From the NCBI GenBank assembly GCA_964036275.1, contig OZ038435.1:6640187-6704186 (forward strand): a stretch of 64,000 bases of DNA, given 5' to 3'. The notes beneath the pieces were generated by a model. That model searched no databases, was not told where the DNA came from, and saw only the letters and a program-made list of their open reading frames with translations. Every line of letters begins with the position of its first letter. Position 1 is the first letter of the stretch. A program made the position numbers and the translations under genes. Below are positions 34,901-45,029 of this stretch, in pieces. The DNA comes from Litoditis marina (taxonomy: Eukaryota; Nematoda; Chromadorea; Rhabditida; Rhabditidae).

Positions 34901-37494
34901 GTTGTTTTTCATTTCTCGACTGATTGGTAGTGCGAGTTGTCATCGGCCCCACTTTGATTGGAATTGGTATGAACCCTAGGGTTTCCTAAGAAAAAACTGG
35001 GATTCAACCATTTTTTTGTTTGCATGCAGTAATAATAGTTCAATATGCAATATTTGTAAGAAATTAGTTCAAACAACACATTCGAGATTGCATGTTGTCA
35101 TTACCGGACAGAACCACAGAGCATCGTTCTTGTCGCTGCTCGATTACTACTCTGTGATCGAACTGCACACATAGCAGATCTATACATAGTTGTGGATTGG
35201 AATAATCTTTTTCCATAATACCATTCTGTTCATTATGATTTTGAGTTGTAGGTGGATCTCGCGGTGAGAAGCGACAGCGAACGGCCTACACCAGGAATCA
35301 GGTCCTTGAGTTGGAAAAGGTCAGTCATATATAGTTCCGGTCATGCCCACTGAGACTTTGGCAGCGTGCCATTGAATTTTCCGGGCTATTTTTCACCACT
35401 TTGGAGTTGTTCAAAAAACTGTAATTTTCTGTCATTGCTTGTTCAGTTTTACGAGAACACGTGAACGAAAAAGTTTTCGGAATTCTCATGTCTGCTCTGA
35501 GAAATAGTCATCCGAAAATCTTGGCACGATGCCAAGGAGTCTCAGTGGGAATGAAACGAACTATAGTATAGTCAGAATCTGCCCATCATCTGTGTTCGAA
35601 TAGAGTGTTAGTAGAAGTAAAATAACGTTTTTTCTCTAAGAATCAGTTCAAAACACTCCAGATTATGCTAATTCCGATGTGACGAATACACTGGGTATAT
35701 ATCAGCGAGGTTTCAAGAAATGCCAACATTGAATCACAGCTTTGACTCGGTGGTGCGGCGTAAATACACATTTAGAAAATGAGAGTTGCATAGATAAATT
35801 GAATTTCAATTGAACTTTATGGGAGTTCTGTTATAATAGAACTGCTGGAAATAATCAAAACAAATTTTTTTTAGGAATTTCATTTCAACAAATATTTGAC
35901 GCGGAAGCGAAGGATCGAAATCGCCCACTCCCTCATGCTAACTGAACGACAGGTAAATCTTTTTGTCATTCTCATTTCATTCTTTTGTTCCCAATTTTCA
36001 TTGGGAAATAATTATCGGTATACTTAGAAAACTGCAATGCCACAACTTCTCGAAAAACTGCGTGGCCAAACAGAAACAACGTAATGTACACGAAGCAGTT
36101 AAGTATACATGTTAGTCAGTTGCACGGTCAAGTGAAACATGTAAAACACAGCAGAACTCAAAAACGTGCAATGACAAAGTGCACGATGCCTCATTAGAAT
36201 GTCATCTTCACGTGACTATTCAATTTACTTCTAGTATACAACGTGTGGTCAATATTCCTGTTGGGTCTGGCTACTATTTCCGTAACCGTACCGATATGAG
36301 AAACATAGTACCGTATCCACAACCAGTGAGAAAACTCCAAATTTACCCATAAAACTCTACAACCAATTATCTTTCTACTTTTAGGTGAAAATCTGGTTCC
36401 AAAACCGGCGGATGAAGCACAAGAAAGAGAACAAGGTGAGCAATCTTTCTTATTTCAACTTTTAAAGTTCAGATTTAAAGAATCATATAGTGAACGTAAT
36501 CACAAGAAACGTGGTTGCGCTTTGTCACGGCGCAATTTTCAACTATGATGACCATACGTTGAACTAGCAGTATTTACCACCTACCGAAAAACGGCAGTAT
36601 ACTGTATACCCAATTTGTGGTGTGTTTTGAAACATCCTTGTCCCTCCTTTCGGCAACATTCCAACCCAGTCGTTTAGCCGTTCATAAATCATGTCCCGGT
36701 GTAGAAAGGCTACTAGTTGATTCATCTACCATATGGTCAATTTCCTTCTTTTCTCTCTACCCCGTTTGATTTATATTCACATGTGTTGCAAATTATGTCA
36801 ACCGTTCTGTCGCGGTGCGGACATTTCTGACGAAAAAGGTCGGGAATTTGAAAATGTAGGGTATTCAGGTGTAGTTCTGTAGTTTGGTCCCACTGTTTTC
36901 CAGTTCAAATCGGAAATTTCTGCCGGGTACATATAGTGAGTGCCAAATTTATAAATTTCTGTCTCTCGCCGGAATCGAACCTGCGAGCAAAAGTTTCGTA
37001 GCAGGGCGCCAACCACTGCGCTATTAGAGTTCATAACGAATAAGCTTTGGGAACAGAAGACATGTGTGCGTACACAGCGAAAAGTGAGATATACAGTACC
37101 TTCCCGCCTTTCGGTTGGCGACGACTATAATCAAAATACGACTCTGATTCAATCATAGTGAAGTATGTATAGACACAACATATTGCGTTTTGAAGGGTAG
37201 TTCAAGGAAATTCATATTCTGAGTCAGTTTCCCAACTGCTGAAGAAGTTCATTGGCATGATAAACGTGTGAACGATATCATGTAGTGCACGTGAAAACTA
37301 AAGTTTTTACATTACACTAAAGTTTTATATTTATTTCTAATATTCGTTCATCATGATACAAAAAATGAGAATGAATCGATCGATAGTTCCAGGACAAGCC
37401 GATGACCCCTCAGATGATGCCGTTCCCCACGGGACCACTGCAGTTCGCTCATCTGGGATTCCCGCGCAATTTCCTCTTGTCTAATCAGTTTTAA
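28905..37494 (+). CDS. lin-39: Hox transcription factor LIN-39 (Scr/Dfd class)
   Basis: Homeodomain transcription factor that patterns the mid-body, including vulval precursor and neuroblast fates in C. elegans. Six exons: 28905-29042, 30460-30589, 35252-35319, 35875-35952, 36385-36435, 37393-37494, giving 188 residues. The ATG at 28905 is chosen because it follows the trans-splice acceptor and gives an MTSS start; the in-frame ATG at 28935 is the alternative. The hexapeptide VYPWM (residues 76-80), which binds the PBC cofactor, follows an acidic Lys/Glu run. The homeodomain (about 95-154) starts [12 protein letters not shown] and has the helix-3 core KIWFQNRRM with Gln50 and Asn51. The tail ([15 protein letters not shown], ending LLSNQF) is diagnostic for LIN-39. 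It is shorter than the roughly 250-residue C. elegans protein, mostly N-terminal, so an exon in intron 1 may have been missed. All homeodomain core residues are intact. Confidence 0.95.
31061..33837. promoter_or_regulatory. Cluster of CACGTG E-boxes in lin-39 intron 2
   Basis: CACGTG occurs at 31061, 31083, 31162, 31937, 31975, 32486, 32823, 32852, 33167, 33344, 33402 and 33832, mostly as TCACGTGA. Two sites sit in near-identical contexts (AGTCAAGTGTRGGTCACGTG at 33151 and 33329), which suggests some come from repeats. Confidence 0.5.
32105..32215. promoter_or_regulatory. Candidate intronic enhancer of lin-39
   Basis: Within intron 2. High-complexity stretch with ACCGTAACC, CCAATCGCG, TGACAGCTAAT (Meis-type TGACAG plus TAAT), CTATTTATG and GATAATTGC. 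Neighbouring intron is AT-rich and repetitive. Confidence 0.35.
34190..34310. promoter_or_regulatory. Hox/PBC/Meis composite site in lin-39 intron 2
   Basis: CCATTAATCA at 34260-34269 is the reverse complement of TGATTAATGG, the Hox/PBC consensus, with GACAG (Meis/UNC-62 half-site) at 34272-34276. Nearby are AATGGATTGCC, CATTTAT and AACCGCAAACACA (Runx-like). Such composite sites mediate Hox autoregulation in other animals; that role here is inference. Confidence 0.45.
35330..35565. mobile_element. Inverted-repeat element, family C
   Basis: 236 bases, the same length as the 18465 copy in opposite orientation; begins 10 bases after the donor of lin-39 exon 3. Confidence 0.85.
36104..36238 (-). 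mobile_element. Inverted-repeat element, family A
   Basis: Complete copy in lin-39 intron 4, between two homeobox exons, ending CTTCTAGTATA. Confidence 0.85.
36932..37130 (-). mobile_element. tRNA-derived SINE-like element, family E
   Basis: Second copy in lin-39 intron 5. The minus strand has GCGCAGTGGTTGGCGCC and GGTTCGATTCC, good A- and B-box matches. Confidence 0.75.
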
Positions 37495-38769
37495 GTTGTA
37501 AACTTATTATACTCACTGTATCACTATGTAAGTTTGTCGAGACTGACCCCGGAAGAGCTCAACGTATAGATAGTGATCATACTGAACTAGTTACTAGACG
37601 TGAATGGAATAGTCGTGTGAAACGTGAAACATCCGTTAACTGCTTTTCACTTTGCGAAGGTACGTTCTGGCATCATCATGTGCTTTACACGTTTCATTTG
37701 GCTGTGCAGTTTGCTAGATGTTTGTACTATCTATCTCAGTACGCTCCTTTCTATAGCGATAGCTCCCTTCTTAAATAGAAGACTATCTATAACTTCAGAA
37801 AGTTAGTAAAGAGAACGTTTTTGAGGTAAAAACCAGGTCATGATTGATTGTGATGGAATCTCAATTTTGGGAGAGACACAGTAGACTTCATCAAGAAGTC
37901 CGTTCACTATTAACCACACTTTTCCCACGGATTTGATAGGTATTGACTTTTCCCATGAAATGAGATCCGGTGCACAGTTCCCTAGTAAAACACAACTCAA
38001 AATTGTGAACATTTTGAGCGGGGCATCTCGAAATCAGTTTTTTTCACGTTTTCCGTGACTATTCGGTTTTCAAGGAGCCCAACTACAGATTATGCTGCTT
38101 TAAATTTAAAATTACAACCAACTGAGAGATTATGATGAAAAGTCATGAAATGTTTATTAACTTGTTCAAACCCAAAAGTAAACCTGCTGAGAACGTATAT
38201 TCGTCGTGGTCTCTCAGTAGCAGCCGGTATGCATTCACTCTAAATTTTTATTTTGAATCTGTAACTCCAACCCTCTCTCTTCCCCGTTCCCCTCGCTCAA
38301 AGTTTAGAGAGAATGAAATAGTGTGAGAAATGGGAGACGCAGGCAAAGGGCGAAGTACACTTGATAACATCTCGGTAGATTTTTTCCAGTCTTTTATCAC
38401 GTTTCACGTGTATTTTCTAATCACTACTAGTAAACTGAGTCCATGCATACCGGATCTGACCATTTTTCATTCCATGTGCTGTTGTATATCCAGCTTTAAT
38501 TGATCTGGTAGCTTCTTTTTTTTCATTTTGAATTTGTGATTTTATGAAACCGGCAGATAATTGACTTTCACGTGAAGATGAAAACGTAAGAAAACGTGTG
38601 ACTTTCACGTGTCATTGAACTATCTTCCGGTGTTTGTTCATTTTCGAGAGAGACACATCAATAGGATCGTGCTCCCCACCAAATCGTACTATGTACTTTT
38701 ATGTCTAGTGAAGTCTCCATAGAACCGATTGTTTCACGAAAGTTGTTCAGAGTAGCAGGGTTTAGACTT

Positions 38770-38880
38770 TTTTGTACAAGGTATTGCACTATACAAGGTT
38801 TTCCCATTTCCACAAGGTTTATCATACAAGGTTTCCTATTTTGTGCGAGCAAGGTATACTATACTATTTCCACAAGGTAC
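38770..38880. repeat. ACAAGGT short tandem motif
   Basis: CAAGGT recurs six times at irregular spacing, alternating with TTTCC and CATTTCC blocks. Confidence 0.5.
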
Positions 38881-39778
38881 ACTTATAATTTGTGATTTGA
38901 CATGTTTGATAGAAGTGTAGATTTGATCAAATGAAAATGTATTATGTTTTGTTTTGTGACTGTATTCGCAATCTGTAGTTTTACCAATTCTTTTTAAAAC
39001 TTTGTATATCTGTCATAAATCGTGCGGGACACGTTAGAAACCTGAATCGTGACTAATTGCCCGATATCTCGTTTCTTCAAGTCACGTTTATGTAGGTCAT
39101 ACAGAGTTTACTTGTTGACTTTTTGCATAGATCAGTACTTTTATAATACAATAAATGAACTATGCCGAACCAACATGTCAGATATATGTGATCCCATGCA
39201 TTGTATCGGTGAACGAGAATGAATCAATAAACAATAATTATTTGTATTTGAAATATTTGTTGACGTGGAAATTCATTCAATGTTATGTCATCCATCTCTC
39301 AGCATTCGTATGGTTTTCCACAGAAACGTTTTAAATAATTTTTTTTGGTGAACTCAAATGGACACGTTTAGTTTTTAAACACTCAGAGTAGAATATTGGT
39401 GATTTTCTTGAACCAAACACGAGGTGAGATAGATGATTAAAGAATCCGTCCCGGTTTAATTTTGACTCAGTCAGAAAGTTTTTTCATGGTCTATGGGAAG
39501 ACATTAAGAGACATTTTTGAGCTTTTTAAATTTTTCGTGAAACTCAAATTATAGGGGAACGGTTTCTTTAATCGTAATTCGCTTATTGATACTTTTTTTA
39601 CGCTCTGAAAACGGCGAATCTGCCGAAACGTCGACCTCGTGTTTGGTTCAAGAAAATCACCAATATTATACTACAACATGCCGAGGTTCATAAACAGCGG
39701 AACATGGAGACAGAGTGGATGTCAACCATTACGTTTTGTTCTACTCCACCCACTAACAACACGCTCTCTCACTTCAGA

Positions 39779-39970
39779 CGGCGTAGCAATCCGTCCAACC
39801 TCTCATGAGAAGTTCATATGAGTTTCTCATTAGATTCTCATGAACACCCCATTAGCTTGTCGTGAACTTCTAATGTTGTAGCATAGCAATAATTAAGATC
39901 TCATGAGAAGTTCGTGAGATACAGCTCATGAGGTATCTCATGAGTTTTTCGAGGAATTGCTACGTGGGTG
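39779..39970. mobile_element. CTCATGAG-rich element, family G
   Basis: Best copy: CGGCGTAGCAATCC at the left and GGAATTGCTACG at the right, with many CTCATGAG blocks. Confidence 0.7.
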
Positions 39971-40299
39971 GTGAAGCAGTGCAGCATTCCACATTAGTTT
40001 CTTGTAGTTAGTGGGTTTGCTGTAAACTCCCCATGACGCTCCTTCTTTTTTTGACTATAAAGAATAAAGAATCATATATTTTGATCTGCGCCAATCAGCT
40101 GACTGTTTCGCTGACTGTTTAAAAACAATTGTTAACTAGGCTCTTTCATGCGCCTAAGAATGTTTACTTCTGATCTTATTGCATATTTTTCTAGTTCCTC
40201 GTGACGCTTTTTGTATACTTGTAAGCGGAACCAATCCGTCTTTTGAAAGGGAATAAAATCGATAATTCGTAGGACAGACACAGGAAGTTTTTAGCATGC

Positions 40300-40450
40300 A
40301 AGTCATTCATCGCCGTGGCCAGCCGGTCGATTACAGTAATAGGCAATCAGCCAATCAGCGCAGAGGGGCGTGGCCTGCAAGGCAGTAGGTAACACGGGCG
40401 GTTGCAAAATCAATAGGGGAGAGATAAATTGATCGTAGGGGAAGAAAATA
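40300..40450. promoter_or_regulatory. NF-Y/GC-box module resembling the lin-39 promoter
   Basis: CCAATCAGCG (40351-40360) is followed by GGGGCGTGGCC and AACACGGGCGG, the same order as at 28805-28850. It is followed by AAAATCAATA and AAATTGAT. No start codon with coding capacity was found next to it. Confidence 0.45.
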
Positions 40451-41419
40451 AAAAGACAGATATCATTCAAGTCTACAAAGGTAATTAATTTTTGTGCCCG
40501 TAGTCAATATTGATTTTCTGTTTTCTGTTCCACGCAATTGTAATCTTTAGTAGAATGATGTGCACATGTGTGTTATTGATAGCTAAAAGTGTTCAGGAAG
40601 TTCTCAACAATCTAATCTCCTTTCTCATGACTCTGTCAAAAAAATCCAAGAGCTCTTTTGGAAAATTCTCATGAAAATTTAATCGCTCTTGGTACGAATG
40701 AAGTGGGTTCTACACCAACCTAAGACCAGAAATATGACGTATTCTGAGTTCTCTCATAGTCAAAAGTATAAAATACAGCTGACTAAATAAGTTGTATTTG
40801 GCAATGACAGAATTGATCTACAAGGAATAATCGCTGTGTCAGTTGGAAGAAGTGTGTTGCTAATTGAAACTTTAAGGCTGATAGGATTTGTGATTGGGAA
40901 AGAGCATTGAACGCGATACACCTTACTCTTCAAAAAATTTTGACGTTATTTGAAGTTTTAAATGGGTACTGTAGTAGCCTCAAAAGAGATGAAAAATACT
41001 ATAGGACCGATTCTCAGTGTAGATAGTTTGCGAAAATCAAAACGCACTGCCTTTTTTGCTGCTCCAGAAAGAAAGCCGCTATGGCGCTTTCAATCATGAT
41101 AAATCTAGAAGGAAGAAACTAGCTTGCCAAAGATCAAATTGAACTTTAGTTCTCTGCGTGTTTTGGTTATTATCTAGTTCTCACGATGTATCGAAAGAGA
41201 TGTTATACAAAAGTTGTGCTAGTTTACTTGTAGCCAAGAGTACTTTGAAACAGTGTAGCTATCTGGCTACCTACATATTGGATCGTCTAAAACGAAAGCC
41301 GAGAATGTATTGGAATCGATTGCACGAGAACTTGAAAAAAAGCATGTGTAACGTGAACAGATCGAATATAACATGCACATCATGACTTCAATGTGGTCTT
41401 TTTTAGGGCATTTCTGCTA

Positions 41420-41693
41420 GTTCAATGAAATGTGTCAGAGTCCACTCATTTTGTCTCTTATTAATATTGAAGTATGCTACTACAATTTTTAGTTTTATTT
41501 CAACTAGTTCAGTACCATGTTCCAAAGAACTGACTATAGTTCTCAGTACCATTTGAACTCAGAGTCTACTTATTTTGTCTCATATTGATATTGACGTATG
41601 TAACTGGAGTTTTCAGTCTCACTTGAACTAGTTCACTGAAATGTTCCAGAGTCTCTACTTATTCTTCCATCCCATATTGATATTGCCTCCAGT
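41420..41693. repeat. Imperfect tandem repeat, about 2.5 units
   Basis: Units of roughly 90-125 bases share AACTAGTTCA, CAGAGTCYACT and TCATATTGATATTG. Confidence 0.7.
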
Positions 41694-43123
41694 GACAGCT
41701 GATCGGTAGGCCGCTGTCTGTACCATATGCTGATTTATTTCCAACATTTGTCTACACGCAACAATTTATGGCTTTTAGCCTAGGAACAGCCATCACTTAC
41801 ATATCAATCTGAGATAAATGTCACGAATGTATCAGAACGGGGACTATATCAAAATGGAAAACATTGGAGTGACCAATTTTTATCTAGCGAGCGTCTACAA
41901 ATATTTGGGTTCAATGGAAAGTTGCACGTTTCACCTCCAGACTAAAAAAACCGTTTTGTATTAATCTCAAAGTACGGATTGTGCTAAATTCACTGTTAAT
42001 CAGCTCAACACTTTTAAGAGTTAACAAACTCAATACAATAACAGGACATGAAGATAGACTCAGGACAGTTCTGGACAAAACTTCGCATATAGGGAGTAAC
42101 CAAATTTTCGTTTTATCTTCATCTCAATACGCGTCATAGTTTCATTTACACGAATATCGACAGAAAAGTAATCGAATCAAACTGGAAAAACAGCGTGATA
42201 GGGCCACATACACCTTAAAGGCCTGCTTTGGAACAAACCTACCTATACACGATTTGTGAATAGAGTCGGGTTTTGGAACTGTTCGATTCAAGCACGTTGA
42301 GTGAGAGTGTCTGTATTCGAAAAAATTTCGAGTTTTACTCGTGATCCTGTTGCGAATGAACGCAAGGAAAACGAAAATTGCGATAAAGGTAGAGAAGAGA
42401 TCGCTGTATCTTTCGCAAACTGCGCCAATGACATCAAAATGCGACAACTGTGCCTCTGAAATTCAAAGAAACCGGATTCGAAATCATAACTTCTCCAGTG
42501 AGCGAATGAGACTTCGGCAAAGTTTTGGGCAACTTATACATTACATTAATGTGTTGGAGTTGTTGTTTGATCTATCAACACATCATACTCACATTACACC
42601 TCAAACTGAAATTGGATGAAACTACAATAGCAGCAGAACAAAACCCATTTAAAGTTTTTGCCTATTCATGCTGAAACATTGCCGTGTGGATGTGAATTGC
42701 TTTTGTTGCGTTTACGGAGTAATTCAAGAATGGTTGTCAAAATGAGTGCGTTTGGTGCAAACTATCAGTGGAGTGTGAAGTTTGTGCAGGTTTCAGAAAT
42801 GAGAGGACAGCTTGAGTTACCATTACAGAACAAAACACAACTGGGTTCACTTTCGCAGATCAAAGAACAACTCGATTTCACAGTTGAAACTTCAAATCGA
42901 CTGGAAGTGTAAAAACCTGTAAATCATACAGGGCTTACGGGCGGGTCTTAGCAAAGGTACGACACCACCTACAGTACTCGTGTTATCGTCATTTTCCATC
43001 TAAATATATCTACAGCGGAGGCTAAGTCGAGGCTAATTTATGGCGTCGAGAATGGGGCGTCAAGGGCCCATTCCGAACAGAAATAACAGGGGAAAACTTA
43101 GAGGTAACACATGTAAAGAAGAT

Positions 43124-43257
43124 TATACTAGAAGTAAATTTAATAGTCACGTAAAGTTAGCATTCTAATGAGGAATCGTGCACTTTGTCATTGCACGTTT
43201 GTGAGTTCTGCTGTGTTTAACATGTTTTACGTGACTGTGCAATCGACTAACATTATA
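43124..43257 (+). mobile_element. Inverted-repeat element, family A
   Basis: Complete copy, TATACTAGAAGTAAATT to CTAACATTATA. Confidence 0.85.
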
Positions 43258-43489
43258 CCATCGCTAAGTTGTAGTTTGAACACGATTAACGTCATTGTTG
43301 GCGAACTTTGACAGAAAATCAATGGGATGAAACTACAAACTTATTGGTATAAATCAACACAACCCCTATTGGCTCGCTTTGGAAAGAGCGTACCGTACAA
43401 ATCGGGCTCGAATAAAGAGTTAGTGAAAGGGCTGCCGAAAATAGCAATGTATACTTCTTCTAATTCGAAATAGTGCACCTAATTAACAC

Positions 43490-43830
43490 AGGGTGCATCT
43501 ATTTCAGTCTGGTTTGGTGCGCACTGCGTCATGTTTGTACGCAGGTCAAACGACAACCCAGACATTATCATTCCATATTCGTGTACCATATCTGTGTCTG
43601 TTCCCTACTCCAATACCGTAACCCGACGGGCGGTGCGGTTGGTTCGCCTCTTTTCCAGGAAGGGCCGGCCAGCTCGGGGCAGGGTGGCTCGGCCGCGACA
43701 TAAATCTCGGTGCGAGCGCCATGTGTCAGTTTGTTGCCCCTCTCTACCAGAGAATCTGCCAAAACACAGGGATAGCTCTCGACGGGGAAAGAGATATACA
43801 CGTCGTAAAGATAATGGTTATGGCCCATAG
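43490..43830. promoter_or_regulatory. GC-rich candidate regulatory island
   Basis: Contains ACCGTAACCCG, GGGCGGTGCGG, GCGACATAAATC and GTGTCAG. Open frames cover it on both strands (43531-43830 +, 43568-43828 -), but neither has splice signals or a recognisable domain. Confidence 0.3.
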
Positions 43831-43899
43831 TCGAGAGATAGCGGGGGTCGTCCCTTGATTTAGGGGCGCTGACAACAACACAACCGAGAACCTGGCTAC

Positions 43900-44250
43900 T
43901 AGGGTTGTTAAAGTCGAACTCGAAACTCGACTCGAAAAAACTCGAAAATTTTCGAGTCTAGTCGAACTCGAAAACTCGAAATTTCTCAAAACTTGAAAAC
44001 TCGAAATTTTCCAAAACACGAAAACTCGAAATTTTCCAAAACACGAAAACTCGAAATTTTCCAAAACTCGAAATTTTGAACGCGAAAACTCGAAAATCAA
44101 AATTTCGAACTCGAAAATTGGACTTTTTGGGTCCAAAAACAGTCAAAACTCGACTCGACTCGAAAAAACTCGAAAATTTCCGAGTCGAGTCGAACTCGAA
44201 AACCCGAAATTTCCCAAAACTCGAAATTTTGAACTCGATTAACAACCCTA
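43900..44250. mobile_element. Non-autonomous hAT-like element
   Basis: 351 bases with terminal inverted repeats TAGGGTTGTTAA and TTAACAACCCTA, and a perfect 8-base target duplication CTGGCTAC at 43892-43899 and 44251-44258. Eight-base duplications are the mark of hAT transposition. The interior is an array of CTCGAAAACTCGAAATTTTCC-like units with no coding capacity. Confidence 0.9.
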
Positions 44251-44834
44251 CTGGCTACCACATATCAGGAACACGTTGGTGGGCACGTGAAAAGTGTAAG
44301 TATAAATTGCACACACGTGCTCATGTTTTTCACGTTGCACGTGATGTGTCACATCATTTTATTTTTCGTCCTGTACCAAGTCATTGTTAGTAATCTGAGC
44401 GAAGCACATAGTAACCCTTTGGTCATCTGAGCATTTTTCTTCCGAAAAGAAAAAAACAAAAATACTTTCATTGTACATGCTGATATATTATTCAACAAAC
44501 AAACTTGTGAGAAAAATATATGTGAGAAACAATCACATAACAAAACCTGAATACCGGCTAAAGATCATAAAATGAGAAATCACAAAATTCAAAAAAGTTT
44601 CGATCAGAGACTAAAAACATATTTCAAAAATGACTATTTACAACCGACTTCAAAGTTGAAAAAGCGTTAGAAACAAAAAATATACTAAACGTAAGACACT
44701 TTTACTAGAAACGAAACTATCAAATGGTGAAACCACCCTCTACCTCGTGTATAAGATCTTCCGGAAGCCTGTAAACTACACATGTCAAACGATTATCTTG
44801 TAATTGCGAAAAAAAATTGTTTTGTTAATCAGTT

Positions 44835-44840
44835 TTTATT
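44835..44840 (-). terminator. Possible lig-4 polyadenylation signal
   Basis: AATAAA on the minus strand, about 190 bases after the lig-4 stop codon. Confidence 0.4.
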
Positions 44841-45029
44841 CTAGAAAAAAATATTATATTATTTCATACAAAAGTTTCTATCAAACCCAAGCTCAGACAC
44901 GAAATGCATTATTTGTGGTTTTGGTTTGAGATGTTTGGTCGTCTGCTAAAACTAGCGACAAATTTACTACATAAAGACTGTCCTTCGATCTATACTCTGA
45001 GATGTAGATAACATCGCAACAAAACAGTT

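Larger units (their letters stand above)
37495..45029. other. Gene-free region between lin-39 and lig-4
   Basis: No assembled gene on either strand. It holds ACAAGGT repeats (38770-38880), an inverted-repeat element (39779-39970), a promoter-like module (40300-40450), a tandem repeat (41420-41693), an element copy (43124-43257), a GC-rich island (43490-43830) and a hAT-like element (43900-44250). Open frames of 60-104 codons are scattered and lack coding signals. Confidence 0.5.

Noticed and set aside
36970..37029. Possible minus-strand tRNA gene
   Set aside because: Same block recurs at 10480-10540 inside a 200-base repeat, so it is a SINE head rather than a tRNA gene.
43744..44245. Minus-strand ORFs of Phe-Glu-Phe-Ser repeats
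   Set aside because: Translation of the CTCGAAAA array in the hAT-like element.
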